From Gammaproteobacteria bacterium (GTDB taxonomy: Bacteria > Pseudomonadota > Gammaproteobacteria > GCA-001735895), in NCBI GenBank assembly GCA_024763185.1, contig JANTFY010000109.1, positions 1 to 7,523 on the forward strand: a stretch of DNA of 7,523 nt, written 5' to 3'. Position numbers and translations under genes: made by a program. Positions 1 through 5,533 of this stretch are shown one piece after another. The notes beneath the pieces were generated by a model, which made no database searches, was not told the DNA's origin, and saw only the letters and a program-made list of their open reading frames with translations. Within the stretch, counting starts at the first letter, position 1. The number at the start of each line of letters is the position of its first letter.

Positions 1-122
1 TGTATGCTTTCTTCTCCGGACTCGGCCTCACCGATAATTTTTACCTGTTTGGTATCTTCCAGCAGGCGTTTTATTCCGGTTCTGACCAGTGAATGATCGT
101 CGATCAAGAGAATATTTATCAT
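1..122 (-). CDS. uvrY: UvrY/GacA-type response regulator, N-terminal 40 codons only
   Basis: This is the beginning of a two-component response regulator; the rest lies beyond the left edge. The visible protein opens MINILLIDDHSLVRTGIKRL and continues with GEAESGEES. The acidic pair D8-D9 after the first beta strand is the metal-binding site of a receiver domain. The phospho-accepting Asp (near residue 54 in this family) and the LuxR-type DNA-binding domain are outside the window. The 'DDHxLVRTGI ... GEAESGEE' pattern is characteristic of the UvrY/SirA/GacA group, which in known relatives is phosphorylated by the hybrid kinase BarA/GacS and activates small RNAs of the Csr/Rsm system. The ATG start is preceded by a G-rich Shine-Dalgarno-like stretch (about 124-129) and an extended -10 candidate, so it probably has its own promoter despite lying 57 bases behind the CYTH gene. 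Subfamily assignment rests on 40 residues; membership of the receiver family is secure. Confidence 0.85.
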   Translation of the reverse strand, partial: MINILLIDDHSLVRTGIKRLLEDTKQVKIIGEAESGEESI

Positions 123-145
123 GATGCCCCCCAGCTTTTCGACGC

Positions 146-154
146 ATCATAGCA
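146..154 (-). promoter_or_regulatory. Extended -10 promoter candidate for the response regulator
   Basis: On the minus strand this reads TGCTATGAT, a TGn extension followed by a five-of-six match to TATAAT. It lies in the 57-base gap between the CYTH stop and the regulator ATG, and would give a leader of roughly 15-20 bases. No good -35 is present at 17 bases, which is tolerated at extended -10 promoters. Motif-based only. Confidence 0.4.
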
Positions 155-179
155 GATATATCCTACTAACTGTAGTCCA

Positions 180-653
180 TCAACGCTTCCAGGACAGATA
201 GGGATTGGAAACCAGGGAGACGTTGATGTAACGACGGTCATCCGACACTTCTTTACCCAGCCAGACGGGTTTGGTGAAAGGTTCCGTTTCGTGTTGAAGC
301 TCAACCTCAGCGACTATCAAACCCAGGTTGTCACCTTCAAACTCGTCAATTTCCCAGACATGTTGATCAACTTTCACCAGGTGACGGTTTTTTATCACCG
401 CACTGCCATTACACATGTACTGCACCATGAATTCGGCATCGGCAACCGGGATTTCATATTCAAATTCATGGCGCCGAATAGCAAACGTCATGGTTTTTGA
501 ACTGAGGTAGGCTTTATCATCTGTAACGCGAACACGCAGTGAGGCCTTTTCCGTATTGCAGAAATAAGCCTGTTTCATAGGAATGGTTTTGTAGACCTGC
601 GAGCGCCAACTGTCCGATTTCAGCAGAAATTTACGTTCTATCTCGTAAGCCAT
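180..653 (-). CDS. CYTH-domain protein, probable inorganic (tri)phosphatase
   Basis: A 157-residue single-domain CYTH (triphosphate tunnel) protein, the usual length for stand-alone bacterial members. The signature ExExK is E4-I-E-R-K8. Other tunnel-lining charges also appear: R40 and R42 (LRVRV), K53, the acidic strand E63-F-E65, K88 and R90, E101 and D103 (WEIDEF), E116 and E118 (AEVEL), and the C-terminal DDRRY at 138-142. Known relatives such as NeuTTM hydrolyse tripolyphosphate with a divalent metal; others hydrolyse thiamine triphosphate or are class IV adenylate cyclases, so the substrate cannot be settled here. The strand carrying K53 reads YLSSKT where relatives usually have LTIKG, and QAYF replaces the common QGYL. 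The ATG is 12 bases after the fabH stop with no visible Shine-Dalgarno sequence (the leader is an A run followed by ACCC), so translation may depend on coupling to fabH. Presumably cytoplasmic. Its position directly behind fabH is unusual. Confidence 0.87.
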   Translation of the reverse strand: MAYEIERKFLLKSDSWRSQVYKTIPMKQAYFCNTEKASLRVRVTDDKAYLSSKTMTFAIRRHEFEYEIPVADAEFMVQYMCNGSAVIKNRHLVKVDQHVWEIDEFEGDNLGLIVAEVELQHETEPFTKPVWLGKEVSDDRRYINVSLVSNPYLSWKR

Positions 654-665
654 GGGTTTGTTTTT

Positions 666-1634
666 TTAAAAACGTAATAGAGCTGAACCCCAGGTAAAGC
701 CGCCACCAAAGGCTTCAAGCAGTAACATTTCGCCTTTCTTGATGCGACCATCACGTACTGCCACGTCCAGCGCAAGCGGAACCGAGGCAGCTGAGGTATT
801 GCCATGTTCCTGAACCGTAACCACGACATGATCCAGAGACATTTTTAATTTACGTGCCGTGGCATGAATAATACGGATATTGGCCTGATGGGGGACCAGC
901 CAGTCAATATCCGATTTTTGCAGATTATTGGCTTCCAGGGTTTCATCGACGATTCGGCCGAGCGTATTGACAGCCATCTTGAACACTTCATTGCCACGCA
1001 TTTCGACCTTGCTGTTAACTTCATCCATGTTTTCAAGGCCCTGTGAAATACCGAAAGGAACACGCAATAAGGCTTCGTAGTCGCCATCCGCATGCAGATG
1101 GGTAGAGAGAATACCGGTTTGTTCATCGGCTTCAAGAACAACGGCACCGGCACCGTCGCCAAACAGAACACAGGTAGTGCGGTCTTTCCAGTTGAGAATT
1201 CTGGACAGGGTTTCAGCGCCGACAACCAGAGCCTTTTTGGCTGCCCCGGTTTTGATAAATTTCTCTGCCACACCCAGAGCATAGACAAAACCGGTACAAA
1301 CGGCCTGAACATCAAAAGCGGCGCAGCCGTGTATATCCAGCCTGGATTGAAGCAGGCAGGCGGTACTTGGGAAAATACGGTCAGGCGTGGTGGTCGCTAC
1401 CACGATTAAATCAATCTCTTGCGGTTTTAATCCGGCCGCTTCAATGGCATGGCGGGCAGCACGCTCGGCCAGATCAACGGTGGTTTGCCCATCCAGTGCA
1501 ATATGGCGTTTTTCTATGCCCGTACGTTCACGAATCCAGGTGTCGTTGGTGTCGACGATTTTTTCCAGATCAAAATTGGTCATTACCTTTTCCGGCAGAT
1601 AACTACCGGTACCCGTGATGCGCGCAAAGGTCAT
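666..1634 (-). CDS. fabH: Beta-ketoacyl-ACP synthase III (FabH)
   Basis: Cytoplasmic condensing enzyme that starts type II fatty acid synthesis by joining acetyl-CoA to malonyl-ACP. The protein has 322 residues, against 317 in E. coli. The Cys-His-Asn triad is clear: C113 in AVCTGFVYAL, H249 in VPHQANIRI and N279 in HGNTSAAS. The VPHQAN segment corresponds to the ACP-docking region. Other family marks are the N-terminal GTGSYLP, the loop DTNDTWIRERTGI, and the C-terminal AFGGGFTWGSALL. The start overlaps the plsX stop in an ATGA tetranucleotide (1631-1634), with a GAGGA-like ribosome site about nine bases upstream inside plsX, so the two are almost certainly translationally coupled. In most gammaproteobacteria fabD, fabG and acpP follow; here the next gene is the CYTH protein. 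Confidence 0.98.
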   Translation of the reverse strand: MTFARITGTGSYLPEKVMTNFDLEKIVDTNDTWIRERTGIEKRHIALDGQTTVDLAERAARHAIEAAGLKPQEIDLIVVATTTPDRIFPSTACLLQSRLDIHGCAAFDVQAVCTGFVYALGVAEKFIKTGAAKKALVVGAETLSRILNWKDRTTCVLFGDGAGAVVLEADEQTGILSTHLHADGDYEALLRVPFGISQGLENMDEVNSKVEMRGNEVFKMAVNTLGRIVDETLEANNLQKSDIDWLVPHQANIRIIHATARKLKMSLDHVVVTVQEHGNTSAASVPLALDVAVRDGRIKKGEMLLLEAFGGGFTWGSALLRF

Positions 1635-2662
1635 GCGATCTTTTCCTCATGTTGTTGGAGATAGAGTCCAATTTCCTTACTGATACGTTCAGGTACGGAT
1701 TTATCTATCTCGATGCTGGCGATCTTGATGGCGTTAAAAAAAGAGTCGACATCGGCGCTACCATGACTTTTGATGACAATACCATTGAGACCCAGGAGGC
1801 TGGCTCCATTGTATTGACGGGGATCGAGTGTGTGGCGCACCGAATTCAAGATGGGTAGCGATATAAGCGCGGCAAACTTGGTAAAAATATTCTTTTTAAA
1901 GGCCTTTTTAAGCACGGTATTAACCAGTGAAGCCAGTCCTTCTGCCGTTTTGAGAGAAACATTACCCACAAAACCGTCGGATACAACCACGTCCACCGTG
2001 CCTGTGTAGATGTCATCACCTTCGATAAAACCCGCATAATTCAGGCTGGTATCAGCGAGCAACTGGTTGGCCTGCTTTACCACTTCATTGCCCTTGATGG
2101 CTTCCGACCCGATATTCAGCAACCCAACCGTCGGCCTGGCTATGTTATCAACTGACTGGGCCAGTACCGAACCCATAACCGCGAATTGCAGCAGATGTTC
2201 AGCACTGCAATCGATATTGGCACCCAGATCCAGCATGTGGCTGTGACCTCGAATCGTGGGTAATGAGGTGCAAATGGCTGGGCGGTGAATTCCCGGAATG
2301 GTTTTGAGCACGAATTTACCGGTGGCCATTAACGCGCCGGTATTGCCTGCACTGATACAGGCGTCCACCACGCCTTCCTTGACCAGGTTGATGGCTACCC
2401 GCATGGAAGAATCTTTTTTCTTTTTCAATGCAATGGCCGGCATTTCATCCATGCCCACCACTTCGGAAGCATGGTGGACGGATAAACGGGTTTCGTTTGC
2501 CAGTCCATGCTGCTGCAACTGTGCCTGTAGCTGCTCTTGCTGACCGACCAGAACCAGTTCAACATCGGCAAAAGACTGAAGTGCCTTACCTGCAGCCGGA
2601 ACTGTCACGGCCGGACCAAAGTCTCCGCCCATTGAATCAATCGCAATTTTTTTTATGGTCAT
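1631..2662 (-). CDS. plsX: Phosphate acyltransferase PlsX
   Basis: PlsX converts acyl-ACP to acyl-phosphate, which PlsY uses to acylate glycerol-3-phosphate, so it links fatty acid and phospholipid synthesis; it is a peripheral protein acting at the inner membrane face. The 343-residue product has the usual length. Family signatures in order: AIDSMGGDFGP near residues 7-17, an ALKKKKDSS basic segment around 78-86, SAGNTGALMATGKF at 104-117, DLGANIDC at 145-152, LLNIGSEAIKGNE at 181-193, GFIEGDDI at 211-218, VVVSDGFVGNVSLKTAEG at 225-242, and YNGASLLGLNGIVIKSHG at 284-301. The ATG has no clear Shine-Dalgarno sequence and sits 21 bases below a strong hairpin that separates it from rpmF. Its stop overlaps the fabH start. 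Confidence 0.98.
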   Translation of the reverse strand: MTIKKIAIDSMGGDFGPAVTVPAAGKALQSFADVELVLVGQQEQLQAQLQQHGLANETRLSVHHASEVVGMDEMPAIALKKKKDSSMRVAINLVKEGVVDACISAGNTGALMATGKFVLKTIPGIHRPAICTSLPTIRGHSHMLDLGANIDCSAEHLLQFAVMGSVLAQSVDNIARPTVGLLNIGSEAIKGNEVVKQANQLLADTSLNYAGFIEGDDIYTGTVDVVVSDGFVGNVSLKTAEGLASLVNTVLKKAFKKNIFTKFAALISLPILNSVRHTLDPRQYNGASLLGLNGIVIKSHGSADVDSFFNAIKIASIEIDKSVPERISKEIGLYLQQHEEKIA

Positions 2663-2682
2663 TTTCAGCGGCTATAAATAAT

Positions 2683-2707
2683 TACGGGCGGATAGATTCC
2701 GCCCGTA
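2683..2707 (-). terminator. GC-rich hairpin between rpmF and plsX, possible partial terminator
   Basis: In the minus-strand RNA, TACGGGCGGA (arm at 2698-2707) pairs perfectly with TCCGCCCGTA (arm at 2683-2692) around a five-base loop, giving a 10-bp stem. It is followed by ATTATTTATAG, which is AU-rich but not a pure U run. It occupies most of the 67-base rpmF-plsX gap, 22 bases beyond the rpmF stop. A leaky intrinsic terminator or an RNA-stabilising 3' structure for rpmF is the natural reading. The stem is seen directly; the function is inferred. Confidence 0.6.
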
Positions 2708-2729
2708 GATCAAGTCGATGAGTAAGGTT

Positions 2730-2930
2730 TTACTCTTCGTCCAGGTCTTCTATTTCGACTTTATCGGCAATAACCTTGCGACCACGATAGAAGCCATCCG
2801 CGCTGATGTGATGACGACGATGCGTTTCGCCGGTTGTCGGTTCAGTGGATAAGGTGGGTGCCGATAACGCATCGTGTGAGCGTCTCATGCCCCGGCGAGA
2901 AGGTGTTTTGCGATTTTGTTGAACAGCCAT
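2730..2930 (-). CDS. rpmF: 50S ribosomal protein L32
   Basis: A small basic structural protein of the large ribosomal subunit. The 66-residue product begins MAVQQNRKTPSRRGMRRSHD, the typical proteobacterial L32 N-terminus, and contains HRRHHISADGFYRGRKV (residues 37-53), the conserved core. It lacks the zinc-binding cysteines found in some other L32 lineages, as expected here. It is somewhat longer than E. coli L32 (57 residues) because of an acidic tail ending EIEDLDEE. An in-frame TTG four codons upstream is rejected as the start because the GGAG at 2937-2940 lies six bases from the ATG. The gene starts 18 bases after the yceD stop, the conserved yceD-rpmF pairing. Confidence 0.97.
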   Translation of the reverse strand: MAVQQNRKTPSRRGMRRSHDALSAPTLSTEPTTGETHRRHHISADGFYRGRKVIADKVEIEDLDEE

Positions 2931-2936
2931 GCTTGT

Positions 2937-2940
2937 CTCC
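2937..2940 (-). promoter_or_regulatory. Ribosome binding site fixing the rpmF start
   Basis: GGAG on the minus strand, six bases before the ATG at 2930. It is the clearest Shine-Dalgarno sequence in the cluster, fitting the high translation needed for a ribosomal protein. It also rules out the upstream TTG, which would overlap the site. Confidence 0.8.
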
Positions 2941-2948
2941 AAATAAAA

Positions 2949-3455
2949 TTAATCAGTACCCTTCAGTGATTGCAACACTGCAAAGGGATTGTTTGTTTCC
3001 ACAGGTGGCTCTTCATCAGGAGCCGCCTGCAAGTATTTATTACAGTTGGTATTTTCGTGCATCATGATGATGGGTAAAGCCAGGATCAGCTCATCCTCAA
3101 TGACTTCAACCATATCCAGATAACCATCCGTCGAATAAACCGAATCCAGCTCGAAAGACTGAATATCTTCTTCACTGGCATCAATCAGCAATTCAAAATC
3201 CTGATCGATTACAAGTTCCATCGGTTCCAGGCAGCGCTGACATTCCACGTTTAAATGCGCTTCATAATGCCCTTTAATCGAGGCATGCTGAAACGCGTTA
3301 TAACCGAATTCGAAGGTAACCGGTATGACGCCCTCGCTTGCTAATACCAATTCCGACAAACGTGCCATTTGAGACAAGGACATGTTGCCTTCAAAATAGG
3401 CATTATTACCCAGCTCCCGCGTTACCTTGTATGTCTGCTGTAACCTGCCCTGCAT
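2949..3455 (-). CDS. yceD: YceD family protein (DUF177), 23S rRNA accumulation factor
   Basis: A 168-residue acidic protein of the YceD/DUF177 family (E. coli YceD has 173). Hallmarks are the C-x2-C motif ECQRCLEP (C72, C75), the region VEVIEDELILALPII at 116-130, a later C138, and the C-terminal NPFAVLQSLKG. In E. coli YceD supports 23S rRNA accumulation, and plant homologues share that role; the molecular mechanism is not established. Linkage to rpmF is near universal in bacteria. The ATG at 3455 is the only sensible start: an in-frame TAG lies five codons upstream and the next internal Met (residue 25) would cut conserved sequence. The ribosome site is weak (AGGT about 14 bases away). It is the first gene of the yceD-rpmF-plsX-fabH cluster. 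Confidence 0.93.
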   Translation of the reverse strand: MQGRLQQTYKVTRELGNNAYFEGNMSLSQMARLSELVLASEGVIPVTFEFGYNAFQHASIKGHYEAHLNVECQRCLEPMELVIDQDFELLIDASEEDIQSFELDSVYSTDGYLDMVEVIEDELILALPIIMMHENTNCNKYLQAAPDEEPPVETNNPFAVLQSLKGTD

Positions 3456-3586
3456 AAACGCGTGATTCTACCTGTTTTCGCAACCGTTTGTCTATGCCCA
3501 AACCCTTGTGTGCGAACTGAAAAATGATAAAAAATAGAATTTTATAATATACTGACCATTTACATATCCAGATTTGATTACCTGGC
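3456..3586. promoter_or_regulatory. Divergent promoter region between yceD and maf
   Basis: This 131-base AT-rich spacer must hold promoters for both divergent units. For maf, the plus strand has a perfect TATAAT at 3543-3548 and an overlapping TATACT at 3548-3553, giving a leader of about 30 bases, but no good -35 at standard spacing. For yceD, the minus strand offers TGGTCA (3553-3558) with TATTTT (3531-3536) at 16 bases, and TATAAA at 3541-3546; both are weak. The -10 elements of the two directions overlap, so the promoters may compete. No operator was recognised. Confidence 0.5.
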
Positions 3587-4171
3587 ATGACCGAACCCGA
3601 TATTATCCTTGCTTCCAGCTCACCCTTCCGTCAGGAATTGTTGTCCCGATTACAACTTCCTTTTCGATGCATATCGCCTGACATCGATGAATCGGTTAAA
3701 CAGGATGAAGATGCCGGGCATTATGTGAGCCGACTCGCGCAGGAAAAAGCACAATCCATTGCCCACCAACACCCCAAAGCCATTGTCATTGGCTCGGATC
3801 AGTGCGCCTACCTGAACGGAGAGATACTGGGTAAACCGGGGAGCCACGAAAATGCCTTAAAACAACTGCAAAATGCGCGTGGAAATGAAGTTGTTTTTTA
3901 TACGGGCCTGTCGGTACAAAGTCAAAAAAGCGGATTCAATCAGGTCGATTGCGTCGAATTTCGGGTCGGTTTTCGCGATTTGCGAGATGCGCAACTGGAA
4001 CACTACCTGAGAACTGAAAAGCCTTATCACTGTGCCGGCAGCTTTAAATCCGAAGCTTATGGCATCACCCTGTTCAGTTATATGTCGGGAGATGACCCGA
4101 CGGCTTTGATTGGCCTACCTTTGATTAGCCTAACCTCGATGCTGGAACAGGCGGGTATTACGGTCGTTTAA
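3587..4171 (+). CDS. yceF: Maf family nucleotide pyrophosphatase, YceF (m7GTP) type
   Basis: A cytoplasmic house-cleaning hydrolase that converts modified nucleoside triphosphates to monophosphates plus pyrophosphate. The 194-residue protein starts TEPDIILASSSPFRQELL, holding the Maf phosphate-binding SSSxxR motif (S10-S12, R15). The catalytic Asp is D71 in GSDQ, followed by GKP at 82-84. The segment CAGSFKSEAYGITLF (149-163) places it in the YceF subfamily, shown in E. coli to prefer m7GTP, rather than the YhdE subfamily acting on dTTP/UTP. It is the only plus-strand gene here and is divergent from yceD, the conserved arrangement. The ATG lacks a strong Shine-Dalgarno sequence. Its stop is 7 bases from the stop of the convergent EAL-HDOD gene. 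Confidence 0.95.
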   Translation: MTEPDIILASSSPFRQELLSRLQLPFRCISPDIDESVKQDEDAGHYVSRLAQEKAQSIAHQHPKAIVIGSDQCAYLNGEILGKPGSHENALKQLQNARGNEVVFYTGLSVQSQKSGFNQVDCVEFRVGFRDLRDAQLEHYLRTEKPYHCAGSFKSEAYGITLFSYMSGDDPTALIGLPLISLTSMLEQAGITVV

Positions 4172-4178
4172 GTCTTGG

Positions 4179-5381
4179 CTACAGGCTCGAGGTTAACTCA
4201 TCGGCCCAGTTGATAGCCTCGAGATAAATATCAGATAACTGGGTTACATCCAGATCGGCAAAACCGATCAGACTGAAATCACTTCTTTCCATAGCCAGGG
4301 TGCTGTCCAGTGCCTCGCCGAAAATTCCCTTGTGTTCAAGCAAGGCCGATTTTGATTCTTGTGCCAAAGGTAATTCCTGCAGTAAATCTTCCAGGGGTTG
4401 ATCCATCATGGCATCCAGTGATGAAAACAATCCCACGGTAAAAAATCCTTCCGGCCTGGGTAATCGACATTGTTTGGCCAACAGTTCGCAACAGCGGGCA
4501 CGGATCAAGGCTGTGGTGGATAATGCCAGCGGTTTATTGGATCCATTGGCCAGTGCCATGATCGTAACCCAGTTTTTGATGGTGCTAAGTCCCAGTAATA
4601 CCACCGCTTGCTGGATAGAATCCACCTCGGTACGCAGGCCACTGATGGGTGAATTGATAAACTTCAAGACCTTGTGACTTAACGACACGTCGGTACTGAT
4701 GATTTTACTGAGCTCTTCTACTTCAACATCCGGATTATTGATCATGGCAACCAGTTCCAGAACGGCAAGCTGATTGGGTGGGATCGCCTTGCCCTGGACA
4801 ATGCTGGGCTTGGAAAAGAAATACCCCTGGTAGTAGTCAAAATCGAGACTTTTTAAAAATTCAAATTGCTCGTAAGTCTCAATTTTTTCAGCCAGTAATT
4901 TAAGGTTATGCTGTTTTAACTGGGCGACATGTTGTGCAATTTCATCATTATCGAGCGCCATGATGTCAATCTTGACGATATCGGCCAATTCAACAAAGGG
5001 TTTGTATTTGTCCTCATAGATAAAGTCATCAAGTGCAATGGTGTGACCTTTCTGCTTCAGGGTTTTCAGGGTGTTGAGAATGGTTTCATTCGGTTCTATG
5101 TCTTCCAGAATTTCCAGCACAATCTGATCAGGTGGGGCCACTATCAGATCGGGATTGGATATAAAAACCCGCGTCAGGTTGATAAAAGCCTTATGGTTGC
5201 CGACTATTTTATCCAGCCCCAGATTGACAAATGTGTTCAGAATGACCTGTGAAGTTGCACTGTCACCGTCGATCACTCCGGCATTAAAGGATTCACCATC
5301 ACCGCGGAACAACAGTTCATAGGCATAGACTTGCAAATTTGGGTCGAAAATGGGTTGACGACCGATAAATATTTCTGACAT
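4179..5381 (-). CDS. EAL-HDOD domain signalling protein (YuxH/CdgJ type)
   Basis: A 400-residue cytoplasmic protein with an N-terminal EAL domain (about 3-195) fused to a HDOD domain (about 197-390). Opening SEIFIGRQPIFDPNLQVYAYE is typical of this architecture. EAL-type residues visible are E22-L-L-F-R26 (ExLxR), N68, E90 and E93 (LEILED), D118-D119, K137 (KID), E165, and Q185 in QGYFFSKP. Loop 6 after the DD pair lacks the canonical DFGTGYSS sequence and reads DDFIYEDKYK. Characterised relatives such as Vibrio CdgJ affect motility and are thought to be weak or non-enzymatic, so this may sense c-di-GMP or act through protein contacts. HDOD domains lack the HD metal site and are regulatory. 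I chose the ATG at 5381 over an in-frame GTG at 5387, because the AGGA at 5389-5392 is seven bases from the former and only one from the latter. Its insertion between sppA and maf departs from the common order. Confidence 0.93.
   Translation of the reverse strand: MSEIFIGRQPIFDPNLQVYAYELLFRGDGESFNAGVIDGDSATSQVILNTFVNLGLDKIVGNHKAFINLTRVFISNPDLIVAPPDQIVLEILEDIEPNETILNTLKTLKQKGHTIALDDFIYEDKYKPFVELADIVKIDIMALDNDEIAQHVAQLKQHNLKLLAEKIETYEQFEFLKSLDFDYYQGYFFSKPSIVQGKAIPPNQLAVLELVAMINNPDVEVEELSKIISTDVSLSHKVLKFINSPISGLRTEVDSIQQAVVLLGLSTIKNWVTIMALANGSNKPLALSTTALIRARCCELLAKQCRLPRPEGFFTVGLFSSLDAMMDQPLEDLLQELPLAQESKSALLEHKGIFGEALDSTLAMERSDFSLIGFADLDVTQLSDIYLEAINWADELTSSL
4186..4223. repeat. Imperfect inverted repeat at the maf / EAL-HDOD convergence
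   Basis: CTCGAGG (4186-4192) pairs with CCTCGAG (4217-4223). The stem continues as TTAACT (4193-4198) with AGTTGA (4208-4213), counting one G-U pair and a three-base bulge, around a nine-base loop. It lies within the last codons of the EAL-HDOD gene, just beyond the maf stop. No U run follows on either strand, so it is not a standard intrinsic terminator; it could protect or end the maf transcript. Confidence 0.35.
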
Positions 5382-5388
5382 TGACACA

Positions 5389-5392
5389 TCCT
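5389..5392 (-). promoter_or_regulatory. Ribosome binding site fixing the EAL-HDOD start
   Basis: AGGA on the minus strand, seven bases before the ATG at 5381. It favours that ATG over the in-frame GTG two codons upstream, which would be only one base away from the site. Confidence 0.65.
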
Positions 5393-5478
5393 ATAAGCGG
5401 TTACCAAGCAGGCAGATTGTTGTTTAAATAGCCCGACAATAGCGGATGACACTGTAGAAAATATTCACCCTAAATTGC

Positions 5479-5494
5479 CTAAACTTTAGTTTAG
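5479..5494. repeat. Small palindrome upstream of the EAL-HDOD gene
   Basis: CTAAAC and GTTTAG form a perfect six-base inverted repeat with a four-base spacer, in the 152-base AT-rich gap between sppA and the EAL-HDOD start. It is about 100 bases upstream of that start, so it could be an operator or a weak hairpin at the end of the sppA transcript. No U run follows. The rest of the gap shows no clear gene; its only promoter candidate is a partial sigma-28-like match at 5462-5488 that overlaps this palindrome. Confidence 0.3.
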
Positions 5495-5533
5495 CAACGA
5501 ATACAGGATTTGTTGATTTTATCGCGTTAAAGA

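Noticed and set aside
845..1315. Minus-strand open frame of 156 codons overlapping fabH in a second frame
   Set aside because: The fabH frame carries all catalytic motifs; this frame gives a cysteine- and tryptophan-rich sequence with no domain pattern.
1092..1409. Plus-strand open frame of 105 codons inside fabH
   Set aside because: It lies entirely antisense to a well-supported fabH, with no ribosome site or family motif. It is a shadow of the real gene.
2931..2942. TTG start giving four extra residues on L32
   Set aside because: The GGAG ribosome site falls inside this extension, and L32 proteins begin MAVQQN, matching the ATG at 2930.
3406..3588. Minus-strand open frame of 60 codons spanning the divergent promoter region
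   Set aside because: It starts at the maf ATG region, overlaps yceD in another frame and crosses the promoter spacer; the product resembles nothing recognisable.
5382..5387. GTG start adding two residues to the EAL-HDOD protein
   Set aside because: The AGGA site would be one base away, too close; the ATG at 5381 has seven-base spacing.
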